From: Rutidosis leptorrhynchoides
Taxonomy: Eukaryota > Streptophyta > Magnoliopsida > Asterales > Asteraceae
Assembly: GCF_046630445.1 (NCBI RefSeq)
Contig: NC_092340.1
Location: 364,850,001 to 364,914,000 of the forward strand
Length of the DNA: 64,000 nt
Direction: 5' to 3'
Shown piece after piece: positions 11,274-25,799 of the stretch. The stretch's first letter is position 1. Each line of letters opens with the position of its first letter. The notes below the pieces were generated by a model that searched no databases, had not been told where the DNA came from, and worked only from the letters and a program-made list of their open reading frames with translations. The position numbers were made by a program, and so were the translations under genes.

Positions 11274-11743
11274 TGCTCCGTATAATCAAGGTTTATCTAA
11301 GCAAGCATAAGTCACTAATCAAGGTAAGAAATTCTTTAACGATATCTTTTATTATTTATTAGTAAGGTAAATATTATTATCATCATAAGTAAAATTATAT
11401 TTCTGTAATCTAACTTTTATTAACTTCACTAACATTTATATTTATGTTATTTAAGTTATATATGGTCGGTTATACCGCCTGAATTATATTTATGTAATCT
11501 AACTCTTATTAACTTCACTAACATTTATAATTATGTTATCTAACATTTATGATTACTTATGCAATTAATCATTATTTATTTCATGCATACTAATGTTTAT
11601 TCTTAAATTTATTATTTATGCATAATATGTTTATTCTCTTAATCTTCGTATTTATACTAAACGTATTTATACTAAATGTATTTATAGTAATCGTATTTAT
11701 ACTAATAAAATTCTTTTATTAAAATTATTATTAATACAATGAG

Positions 11744-11839
11744 TACATAACAGTCGTTAACGTCAACTAACGACGTTACAACGGTCATATATACATAACG
11801 GTTGTTAATGTCAACTGACGACGTTACAACGACTATATT
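11744..11839 (+). repeat. 48-bp direct repeat in the Copia leader
   Basis: Two copies start TACATAACAGTCG (11744) and TACATAACGGTTG (11792) and share the ACGACGTTACAACG core. They differ mainly by transitions. The surrounding 11274-12176 is AT-rich untranslated leader. Confidence 0.8.
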
Positions 11840-12176
11840 TTTCAAATATAAAATAAACATCTCCGTTTTTCACATTTTTACAAATCAATCATCATTTTCT
11901 CAGATTACCACTCTCAAAAAGTTTCTTTTGTAAAGATGATTCTCACAATGATGATTTTTCCTATTGTATTGGTCCTACTAACTATCATCATTTTTGCTAA
12001 TATATCACCGGGTGAACTTATATTCTATCATGCCCTTGTGATTTTATCATTTGTAATCATTCTGTTGTTTGCTACTTATGAATTTAAAATGATTCTAATT
12101 TCATTTTATTATTTGTCTATGAATAGAAGTTGATTATGATTATGATTTATGTTGTTCATCTTTTTGATAATAGAAA

Positions 12177-13205
12177 ATGTCGAATTTGAAAAGGCTTAAA
12201 TTTGCTCCTTTAGAATCAAGTGAGAACAACTACTTAACATGGGTTATGAATGTAGAAAAATATCTCGAATCAATCGGTATTTTAGAAACCCTGAATGAAA
12301 ATAACAATTGTTCCGAACAAGAGAAAGCAATAGCAAGTATTTTTCTTAGCAAACATATTGACGAGTCCTTAGAATCTACATATTATATGATCGAAGATCC
12401 AAGTGTATTATGAAAAATACTCAAAGATAGATATGATATTAATTATCAAGAAATAACGGTGATCCATGAAAGAATAAAATTGAAGATGTTAGTAGACGCT
12501 CTTATAAGAATCCCAGAGATTCTTATTAATAATCTGGTAACGTGGATCATCAGTCTAGTATTTCTTGAATATATGAACATCTTGTTTAGCTCTACAAATA
12601 AGTCCTAAAAGAATAGAAAACGAGAGTGAATCTGTTGAAAAATCTTGATTAAATAAACCCTGAGCTACCTTGAGACTTGAATGGTTTGAATTTTCTAAGA
12701 TGCCTATCTTGTTATGTATCACTCATAAATAAATGGTTTTAGACCATAACGCATATGTTTTATTAAGTGTTATCTTTTATGTACTTCAGATTGTAACTTG
12801 TTTGTAGGTAATATAATTTGATTATCTTGCTGAAATATAACTCATTATTTACTTATCTTATTTGAAGTTTTAGTATGAATCCTGTCGAAATACAACATCA
12901 ATTAAATGGTAAAGACCTATGTATTGCAAATAGTGGTAACATACACACTATGATCAAATCTAAGAAATATTTCATTGATTTAAATCAAATGAAGGAATTA
13001 TAAATACTATATCAAGTCTTGCAAACTTGATATAAGGAACGGAAAAGGCAAAAATTCATGTTACCAAATGGTACGAATTTTCTGATAAACAATGCCTTGT
13101 TTTCTCCCAAATCAAAGAGAAATTTGTTAAGTTTATCTGATATATATCATAATGGATATGATTATCAGTCAATGATAACCGAAAATGAGAAATATCTATG
13201 TAGCA
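12177..13205 (+). pseudogene. Degenerate Ty1/copia gag-pol, 3' truncated
   Basis: ATG 12177 opens a 78-codon frame of Copia gag (UBN2-type), with the typical NYLTWVMNVEKYL stretch. A TGA near 12411 ends it, and the same frame then resumes with further gag sequence. From about 12890 the text is the Copia protease and pre-integrase region. It has a catalytic-type triplet in CIANSG and the conserved LPNGTNF...INNALFSPKSKRNLL block, again with stops. Zinc knuckle, integrase core, reverse transcriptase and RNase H are missing. The coding similarity stops at about 13205, where a minisatellite joins it to a gypsy gag. Confidence 0.8.
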
Positions 13206-13210
13206 CCGAA

Positions 13211-13345
13211 AAGCGCATATGATGAAAAGCGCAACGCATATGATTAAAAGTGCATATGATAAAAAGCGCATATGATGAAAAGCGCATATGATGAAAAGCG
13301 CAGCGCATATGATGAAAAGCGCATATGATGAAAAACGCATATGAT
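13211..13345 (+). repeat. 16-bp minisatellite (GCGCATATGATGAAAA)n at a Copia/gypsy junction
   Basis: About eight units, some variant (GTGCATATGATAAAAA, ACGCATATGATTAGAT), fill the gap between the broken Copia pol and the truncated gypsy gag. The spacers are not conserved-length unique sequence, so it is not a CRISPR array. Confidence 0.85.
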
Positions 13346-16300
13346 TAGATGTGACTTCACACGAGCCCGCTTCCATACAAAAGGCAAGTCGAATGGCTCA
13401 TAAACTCATAAATCAGATTGAGAGAAGAATTAAAGAGCAGGCGGCCGAAGAAGCCAACACGAAACAACTCAAGAGAAAGTGGGAAGAAACCAGTGACAAG
13501 GGTCACCAATACAACAACAACAACAATCACAACCATAATCACAATAACAATCATAACAACCGCAACAACAATCGCAACAATAACCGCAATCCTAACAATA
13601 ACTACAACAAACGTCCCAACAACAGCAACAACTACAACAACCGTTTCAACAACAATAACAATTCCAACAACAACCTCAATAACAATAAACAACAGAAACA
13701 ACCATGCTTCAGGTGTGCAGAGTACCATCCGAATGCGTTTTGCACAACAGTTTGCACCAAGTGTAAGAGAAGTGATCATGGCGCGGCAAAATGTGAGGTT
13801 TACTAACCAAAGAACAACAAAAATAAAGAAACAAATAATGTCGGAACAAGTAATGCCGACGTAGTTTGTTATAAATGTGGAAAACCGGACCACATTATTA
13901 GAAATTGCCCAAACCAAGGGAATACTAATGGGCAAGGCCGCGAAAGAGTTTTCAATATTAATACGGCAGAAGCGCAGGAAGACCCGGAGCTTGTTATGGG
14001 TACGTTTCTTATTGACAATACATCTGCTTATGTTTTATTTGATTCGGGTGCGGATAGAAGCTATATGAGTAGAGATTTTTGTGCTAAATTAAGTTGTCCA
14101 CTGACGCCTTTGGATAATAAATTTTTACTCGAATTAGCAAACGGTAAATTAATTACAGCAGATAATATATGTCGGAATCGAGAAATTAAGCTGGTTAGTG
14201 AAACATTTAAGATTGATTTGATACCAGTAGAGTTAGGAAGTTTTGATGTGATAATTGGCATGGACTGGTTGAAAAAGGAGAGAGCAGAGATCGTATGTTA
14301 CAAAAATGCAATTCGCATTGTACGGAAAAAAGCAAAACCCTTAATGGTGTACGGAGAAAAGAGCAACGCGAAGCTAAATCTTATTAGTAATTTGAAGGCG
14401 CAAAAGCTAATAAGAAAAGGTTGCTATGCTGTTTTAGCACATGTCTAGAAAGTACAAACCGAAGAAAAGAACATCAATGATGTTCCCATCGTAAAAGAAT
14501 TTCCTGATGTATTTTCGAAAGAATTACCGGGACTACCTCCACACCGATCCGTTGAATTTCAAATAGATCTTGTACCAAGAGCTGCACCAATAGCTCGTGC
14601 TCCATACAGACTCGCACCCAGCGAAATGAAAGAATTACAAAGTCAGTTACAGGAACTTTTAGAGCGTGGTTTCATTCGACCAAGCACATCACCGTGGGGA
14701 GCTCCTGTTTTGTTTGTCAAGAAGAAGGATGGTACATTTAGGTTGTGTATCGACTACCGAGAGTTAAACAAACTTACCATCAAGAACCGCTACCCACTAC
14801 CGAGAATTGACGACTTATTTGATCAACTACAAGGCTCGTCGGTTTTATTCGAAGATTGATTTACGTTCTGGGTATCATCAAATGCGGGTGAAGGAGGATG
14901 ATATTCCAAAGACTGCTTTTAGGACGTGTTATGGTCATTACGAGTTTATGGTTATGCCATTTGGGTTGACTAACGCACCAGCTGTGTTCATGGACCTCAT
15001 GAACCGAGTGTGTGGACCATACCTTGACAAGTTTGTCATTGTTTTCATCGATGACATACTTATTTACTCAAAGAATGACCAAGAGCACGAAGAACATTTG
15101 AGAAAAGTGTTAGAGTTGTTAAGGAAAGAAAAACTGTATGCGAAGTTTTCAAAGTGTGCATTTTGGTTAGAAGAAGTTCAATTCCTCGGTCATATAGTGA
15201 ACAAAGAAGGTATTCAGGTGGATCCAGCAAAGATTGAAACCGTTGAAAAGTGAGAAACCCCGAAAACTCTGAAGCATATACGCCAATTTTTAGGACTGTC
15301 TGGTTACTACAGAAGGTTCATCCAAGATTTTTTCAAAATAGCAAAACCTTTGACTGCATTAACGAATAAAAGGAAGAAATTTGAATGGAAGGATGAGCAG
15401 GAGAAAGCGTTTCAATTGTTGAAGAAAAAGTTAACTACAACACCTATATTGTCATTGCCTGAAGGGAATGATGATTTTGTGATATATTGTGACGCCTCAA
15501 AGTAAGGTCTCGGTTGTGTATTAATGCAATGAACGAAAGTAATTGCTTATGCGTCTAGACAATTGAAGATTCACGAGCAGAATTATACGATGCATGATTT
15601 GGAATTTGGCGCGGTTGTTTTTGCATTAAAGACTTGGAGGCACTACTTATATGGGGTCAAAAGTGTTAAATATACCGACCACAAAAGTCTTCAATACATA
15701 TTTAATCAGAAACAACTGAACATGAGGCAGCGCAGATGGATTGAATTGTTGAATGATTACGACTTTGAGAATCATTACCACCCGGGAAAGGCAAATGTGC
15801 TAGCCGACGCTTTGAGCAGAAAGGACAGAGAACCCATTCGAGTAAAAGCTATGATTATAATGATTCACACTAACCTTACTACTCAAATAAAGGAGGCGCA
15901 AAAAGGAGTTTTAAAAGAGGGAAACTTAAAGGATGAAATACCTAAAGGATCGGAGAAGCATCTTAATATTCGGGAAGACAGAACCCGGTATAGGGCGGAA
16001 AGAATTTGGGTACCAAATTTTGGAGATATGAGAGAAATGGTACTTAGAGAAGCTCATAAAACCGGATACTCAATACATCCTGGAATGGGGAAGATGTACA
16101 AAGATCTCAAGAAACATTTTTGGTGGTCGGGTATGAAAGCCGATGTTGCTAAATACGTAGGAGAATGTTTGAAGTGTTCTAAGGTCAAAGCTGAGCATCA
16201 AAAACTATCAGGTCTACTTCAACAACCCGAAATTCCGGAATGGAAATGGGAAAATATTACCATGGATTTCATCACTAAATTGCCAAGGACTGCAAGTGGT

Positions 16301-17367
16301 TTTGATACTATTTGGGTAATAGTTGATCGTCTCACCAAATCAGCACACTTCCTGCCAATAAGAGAAGATGACAAGATGGAGAAATTAGCACGACTGTATT
16401 TGAAGGAAGTCGTCTCCAGACATGGAATACCAATCTCTATTATCTCTGATAGGGATGACAGATTTATTTCAAGATTCTGGCAGACATTACAGCAAGCATT
16501 AGGAACTCGTCTAGACATGAGTACTGCCTATCATTCACAAACTGATGGGCAGAGCGAAAGGACGATACAAATGCTTGAAGACATGCTACGAGCATTGTGT
16601 TATTGATTTCGGAAATAGTTGGGATCGACATCTACCGTTAGCAGAATTTTTCTACAACAACAGCTACCATTCAAGCATTGAGATGGCACCGTTTGAAGCA
16701 CTTTATGGTAGAAAGTGCAGGTCTCCGATTTGTTGCACTTTATGGTAGAAAGTGCAGGTCTCCGATTTGTTGGAGTGAAGTGGGGGATAGACAGATTACG
16801 GGTCCAGAGATAATACAAGAAACTACCGAGAAGATTATTCAAATTCAACAACGGTTGAAAACCGCCCAAAGTTGACAAAAGAGCTACGCTGACATTAAAA
16901 GAAAAGATATAGAATTTGAAATTGGAGAAATGGTCATGCTTAAAGTTGCACCTTGGAAAGGCGTTATTCGATTTGGTAAACGGGGGAAATTAAATCCAAT
17001 GTATATTGGACCATTCAAGATTATTGATCGTGTCAGACCAGTAGCTTACCGACTTGAGTTACCTCAACAACTCGCGGCTGTACATAACACTTTCCACGTC
17101 TCGAATTTGAAGAAGTGTTTTGCTAAAGAAGATCTCACTATTCCGTTAGACGAAATCCAAATCAATGAAAAACTTCAATTCATCGAAGAACCCGTCGAAA
17201 TAATGGATCGTGAGGTTAAAAGACTTAAGCAAAACAAGATACCAATTGTTAAGGTTCGATGGAATGCTCGTAGAGGACCTGAGTTCACCTGGGAATGAGA
17301 AGATCAGATGAAGAAGAAATACCCGCACTTATTTCCAGAAGATACGTCAACACCTCCAACTGCTTAA
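13346..17367 (+). pseudogene. A1 gag-pol polyprotein, inactivated
   Basis: The sequence reads through partial gag (Asn/His-rich tract at about 13510-13690, then zinc-knuckle cysteines), aspartic protease ([12 protein letters not shown], about 14038), reverse transcriptase (FIDDILIY, about 15046), RNase H, integrase (SDRDDRF) and a chromodomain-like C-terminus ending at TAA 17367. It is broken by stops at 13804 (TAA), 14446 (TAG), 15251 (TGA), 15503 (TAA) and 15532 (TGA). Frame changes occur near 14841 (one extra base), near 16596 (one extra base) and at the 37-bp duplication at 16698. Further stops lie downstream. Several stops are C-to-T or G-to-A changes relative to E1 and E2, as expected of methylated, silenced DNA. 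Confidence 0.92.
16698..16771 (+). repeat. 37-bp tandem duplication inside A1 integrase
   Basis: Two identical 37-bp units (16698-16734, 16735-16771) starting GCACTTTATGGTAGAAAG. E1 and E2 have one copy. As 37 is not a multiple of three, it shifts the frame. Confidence 0.95.
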
Positions 17368-17403
17368 AAATTTCGGGACGAAATTTATTTAACGGGTAGG
17401 TAC
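17368..17403 (+). promoter_or_regulatory. Stem-loop and polypurine-tract region before the A1 3' LTR
   Basis: AAATTTCGGGACGAAATTT (17368-17386) is an 8-bp perfect stem with a 3-nt loop. AACGGGTAGGTAC follows, directly abutting the LTR start. E1 (25764-25799), E2 (40066-40101) and, for the stem-loop, B (56204-56222) have the same arrangement. The G-rich stretch next to the LTR is the likely plus-strand primer site. Confidence 0.7.
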
Positions 17404-20802
<3,399 letters not shown>

Positions 20803-20804
20803 GT

Positions 20805-20816
20805 TGGTATCCGAGC
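20805..20816 (+). other. A2 primer-binding site
   Basis: TGGTATCCGAGC starts two bases after the LTR end. It matches the complement of the initiator Met-tRNA 3' end (TGGTATCAGAGC) at 11 of 12 positions. E1 and E2 have the same C variant; element B has the exact match. Confidence 0.8.
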
Positions 20817-21011
20817 GTTGGTCTTAGAGAACCAGAATTTTTGCATTAGTGTGTCTTACCGAGTTTGTTAGAATGCATTAGTGAGTCTGGACTTCGACCG
20901 TGTTTTCTTTATAAACGATTGCTTAACACTTTTGTTGGAAACTATATATTATTAACATGTAAATATTATGTGATATATTAACCTCTTAACATGTTTGATA
21001 TTGTGTGATAG

Positions 21012-21219
21012 ATGACTACCTCTAGTACAAATCCCATCGACTCACCTAATAATAATGAAGATTCGAATATACATTGGGAAGATTCACAAATTCCCGAAGA
21101 GGAACCGGAAGAGGAGGAACTGGAAGAGGAGGAACCAAAAGAAGAGGAACCAGAAGAGGAGGAACCGGAAGAGGAGGAACCGGAAGAAGAAGAGGTTCCG
21201 GAGGAAGAAATATTGATAC
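21012..21219 (+). CDS. A2 acidic ORF, 5' part (interrupted by element B)
   Basis: First 69 codons of a 211-residue protein of unknown function. It starts MTTSSTNPIDSPNNNEDSN, like the E1 and E2 ORFs, then runs into a Glu/Pro repeat (units of EEEPEE type, 21100-21200) that is tandemly repeated at the DNA level. At 21215-21219 the target GATAC was duplicated by insertion of element B. The frame resumes at 59257. The two parts sum to 636 nt, an exact multiple of three, so the ORF was intact when B landed. Confidence 0.85.
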
Positions 21220-22509
21220 TGTAACGACCCTGGATTTTCCAACGTTTAATTATTAATAATTTATTATTAATGCTTGTGTTTTAATAAACATGTCCTTATA
21301 CGTGTTACTTGTTACCATATTTAACTTTTCATGGCCCGACTTGTCTTTGTGACACACGTACTTTTCACGAATAATATTTTCGAATATTATTTACATTCAT
21401 GATTAATTAATATTAATCATTTTTAATTAACTAGTGCAAGTAGTTAATTACTTAGGCTTTTATTAATGTACATGGACTTGGAAGCCCACCCTACTTTTTA
21501 ATGGACTAGTTAGCCCAACATTATGTTAATGACTTATTAAGGCTTAAACTTAGATTAATTAACTTAAGTATGAAGTGACTTGTGCAAGCATGCTAAGAAA
21601 CTCTTCCCCATACATCTAACTTTATCTATTCTAAGCTTACACCAAGCTCCCACACAAGAAAGTGAGTCTTGACCCTCCCCCTTTGGGACTATGGCCGACG
21701 GTTTTGGTGTGTAAGAGGGAGGAGTTCAAAATTTTTTTGTGTTACTTATTTGCTAGTATTACACTTCACTTTTACACATACATTCAAACACCACTTCATT
21801 TTCTCTCATTTTTCTCTCAAATATTGTAAGCAACAAAACTTGTGATGTTGTTAATTTGGTCAAGTATTACTAGTTAATCTTGATCTCATATTTCTTGAAA
21901 CTAAAAGTTAACTTTATAAGTTCAAGAACATGCAAGTATAACTTTCTAGTTATAACTTCATATACTTATGTTGAATCTAAGTTTATATAACTTATGGTCT
22001 TCTAATTTTGTTGTAAATCAAAGCTTATAAGCTTACATACATGTTACAAGTTGAAAATCTAAGTTTCATAACTTATAGTTTCATTAAAGTGTAGATCTAA
22101 GTTTTGTAACTTAGGATCTAACTTAAGAACACTAGATCTAGACTTTCTAGTCTAGGATCTTTAAGATCTAGCTAAGATCTAAGTTCTACAACTTAAGATC
22201 TTGTTTAATTAGTTTACTTTCAAGTTTGTATCTTAATATTACTAGTAGAACTCATGTATGTGTCGGATCTAAGATCTTGATGTAACTTTGGTTCATCAAA
22301 TTACATACAACTCTGAAGTGAGTTGTGCTACATATCTTAGACTTACACTAGTGTTATGATGGTAAAACCTTGGTTAATATGATGCAAACTAACGAGTTGT
22401 ACACTTGAAGCTATACGCATCAAGGATGAGAACCGTGATGAGCATCAAGCACCAAGATCCCACCGGAACTCCATTATTTACTGTTTCTGGAACTGATAAG
22501 ACTACCAGG
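21220..22509 (+). mobile_element. Element B 5' LTR, segment 1
   Basis: It matches the 3' LTR from 56242 on. Relative to it, about 390 bp (equivalent to roughly 56892-57281) is missing after GTAAGCAACAAAACT near 21842, and a shorter stretch near 21450 is also missing. The segment ends at the CCAGG target of E1. Confidence 0.9.
22505..22509. other. Target-site duplication of E1, left copy
   Basis: CCAGG at 22505-22509 and 35584-35588 flanks E1 exactly. The undisturbed B 3' LTR has a single related site (CCTGG, near 57953). Confidence 0.93.
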
Positions 22510-25500
22510 TGAAATGTCCCGTTCTTATTGATTAAAAACGTTCCATATTAATTGATTTCGTTGCGAGGTTTTGACCTCTATATGAGACGTTTTTCAAAGA
22601 CTGCATTCATTTTTAAACAAACCATAACCTTTATTTCATCAATAAAGGTTTAAAAAGCTTTACGTAGATTATCAAATAATGATAATCTAAAATATCCTGT
22701 TTACACACGACCATTACATAATGGTTTACAATACAAATATGTTACAACAAAATAAGTTTCTTGAATGCAGTTTTTACTCAATATCATACAAGCATGGACT
22801 CCAAATCTTGTCCTTATTTAAGTATGCGACAGCGGAAGCTCTTAATAATCACCTGAGAATAAACATGCTTAAAACGTCAACAAAAATGTTGGTGAGTTAT
22901 AGGTTTAACCTATATATATCAAATCATAACAATAGACCACAAGATTTCATATTTCAATACACATCCCATACATAGAGATAAAAATCATTCATATGGTGAA
23001 CACCTGGTAACCGACATTAACAAGATGCATATATATAAGAATATCCCCATCATTCCGGGACACCCTTCGGATATGATATAAATTTCGAAGTACTAAAGCA
23101 TCCGGTACTTTGGATGGGGTTTGTTAAGCCCAATAGATCTATCTTTAGGATTCGCGTCAATTAGGGTGTCTGTTCCCTAATTCTTAGATTACCAGACTTA
23201 ATAAAAAGGGGCATATTCGATTTCGATAATTCAACCATAGAATGTAGTTTCACGTACTTGTGTCTATTTTGTAAATCATTTATAAAACCTGCATGTATTC
23301 TCATCCCAAAAATATTAGATTTTAAAAGTGGGACTATAACTCACTTTCACAGATTTTTACTTCGTCGGGAAGTAAGACTTGGCCACTGGTTGATTCACGA
23401 ACCTATAACAATATATACATATATATCAAAATATGTTTAAAATATATTTACAACACTTTTAATATATTTTGATGTTTTAAGTTTATTAAGTCAGCTGTCC
23501 TCGTTAGTAACCTATAACTAGTTGTCCACAGTTAGATGTACAGAAATAAATCGATAAATATTATCTTGAATCAATCCACGACCCAGTGTATACGTATCTC
23601 AGTATTGATCACAACTCAAACTATATATATTTTGGAATCAACCTCAACCCTGTATAGCTAACTCCAACATTCACATATAGAGTGTCTATGGTTGTTCCGA
23701 AATATATATAGATGTGTCGACATGATAGGTCGAAACATTGTATACGTGTCTATGGTATCTCAAGATTACATAATATACAATACAAGTTGATTAAGTTATG
23801 GTTGGAATAGATTTGTTACCAATTTTCACGTAGCTAAAATGAGAAAAATTATCCAATCTTGTTTTACCCATAACTTCTTCATTTTAAATCCATTTTGAGT
23901 GAATCAAATTGCTATGGTTTCATATTGAACTCTATTTTATGAATCTAAACAGAAAAAGTATAGGTTTATAGTCGGAAAAATAAGTTACAAGTCGTTTTTG
24001 TAAAGGTAGTCATTTCAGTCGAAAGAACGACGTCTAGATGACCATTTTATAAAACATACTTCCACTTTGAGTTTAACCATAATTTTTGGATATACTTTCA
24101 TGTTCATAATAAAAATTATTTTCTCAGAATAACAACTTTTAAATCAAAGTTTATCATAGTTTTTAATTAACTAACCCAAAACAGCCCGCGGTGTTACTAC
24201 GACGGCGTAAATCCGGTTTTACGGTGTTTTTCGTGTTTCCAGGTTTTAAGTCATTAAGTTAGCATATCATATAGATATAGAACATGTGTTTAGTTGATTT
24301 TAAAAGTCAAGTTAGAAGGATTAACTTTTGTTTGCGAACAAGTTTAGAATTAACTAAACTATGTTCTAGTGATTACAAGTTTAAACCTTCGAATAAGATA
24401 GCTTTATATGTATGAATCGAATGATGTTATGAACATCATTACTACCTTAATTTACTTGGATAAACCTACTGGAAAAGAGAAAAATGGATCTAGCTTCAAT
24501 GGATCCTTGGATGGCTCGAAGTTCTTGAAGCAGAATCATGACACGAAAACAAGTTCAAGTAAGATCATCACTTGAAATAAGATTGTTATAGTTATAGAAA
24601 TTGAACCAAAGTTTGAATATGATTATTACCTTGTATTAGAATGATAACCTACTGTAAGAAACAAAGATTTCTTGAGGTTGGATGATCACCTTACAAGATT
24701 GGAAGTGAGCTAGCAAACTTGAAAGTATTCTTGATTTTATGAAACTAGAACTTTTGGAATTTATGAAGAACACTTAGAACTTGAAGATAGAACTTGAGAG
24801 AGATCAATTAGATGAAGAAAATTGAAGAATGAAAGTGTTTGTAGGTGTTTTTGGTCGTTGGTGTATGGATTAGATATAAAGGATATGTAATTTTGTTTTC
24901 ATGTAAATAAGTCATGAATGATTACTCATATTTTTGTAATTTTATGAGATATTTCATGCTAGTTGCCAAATGATGGTTCCCACATGTGTTAGGTGACTCA
25001 CATGGGCTGCTAAGAGCTGATCATTGGAGTGTATATACCAATAGTACATACATCTAAAAGCTGTGTATTGTACGAGTACGAATACGGGTGCATACGAGTA
25101 GAATTGTTGATGAAACTGAACGAGGATGTAATTGTAAGCATTTTTGTTAAGTAGAAGTATTTTGATAAGTGTATTGAAGTCTTTCAAAAGTGTATAAATA
25201 CATATTAAAACACTACATGTATATACATTTTAACTGAGTCGTTAAGTCATCGTTAGTCGTTACATGTAAGTGTTGTTTTGAAACCTTTAGGTTAACGATC
25301 TTGTTAAATGTTGTTAACCCAATGTTTATAATATCAAATGAGATTTTAAATTATTATATTATCATGATATTATCATGTATGAATATCTCTTAATATGATA
25401 TATATACATTAAATGTCTTTACAACGATAATCGTTACATATATGTCTCGTTTAAAAATCATTAAGTTAGTAGTCTTGTTTTTACATATGTAGTTCATTGT

Positions 25501-25763
25501 TAATATACTTTATGATATGTTTTCTTATCATAGTATCATGCTAACTATATATATATATCCATATATATGTCATCATATAGTTTTAACAAGTTTTAACGTT
25601 CGTGAATCACCGATCAACTTGGGTGGTCAATTGTCTATATGAAACATATTTCAATTAATCAAGTCTTAACAAGTTTGATTGCTTAACATGTTGGAAACAT
25701 TTAATCATGTAAATATCAATCTCAATTAATATATATAAACATGGAAAAGTTCGGGTCACTACA
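22510..25763 (-). mobile_element. E1 3' LTR
   Basis: 3,254 bp, nearly identical to 32328-35583. On the plus strand it begins TGAAATGTCCCG and ends GGGTCACTACA. No credible protein is encoded. It contains the short TA run and the two subrepeats of about 180 bp (25255-25540). Confidence 0.95.
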
Positions 25764-25799
25764 GTACCTACCCGTTAAATAAATTTCGTCCCGAAATTT
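25764..25799 (-). promoter_or_regulatory. E1 polypurine-tract region and stem-loop
   Basis: On the coding strand, AAATTTCGGGACGAAATTT (25781-25799) overlaps the gag-pol stop codon. AACGGGTAGGTAC (25764-25776) then touches the 3' LTR. Same layout as A1 and E2. Confidence 0.7.

Noticed and set aside
11936..12133. Hydrophobic 65-codon frame before the Copia gag
   Set aside because: It lies in the AT-rich Copia leader and has no conserved features. Random T-rich sequence gives such a pattern.
13211..13345. Regular short repeats resembling a CRISPR array
   Set aside because: There are no unique spacers, the units are contiguous, and this is a plant genome. It is a minisatellite.
13357..13935. 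Long minus-strand Val-rich frame
   Set aside because: Antisense shadow of the Asn-codon tract in A1 gag; similar Val or Ser/Gly frames mirror E1, E2 and the acidic ORFs.
23258..23440. Recurrent 60-87 codon frame in four LTR copies
   Set aside because: Antisense to the element and explained by LTR identity.
24954..25187. Frame of about 77 codons recurring in LTRs (also 34772-35005 and 18087-18314)
   Set aside because: It starts at TTG, has no ATG context, and recurs only because the LTR is repeated. No domain.
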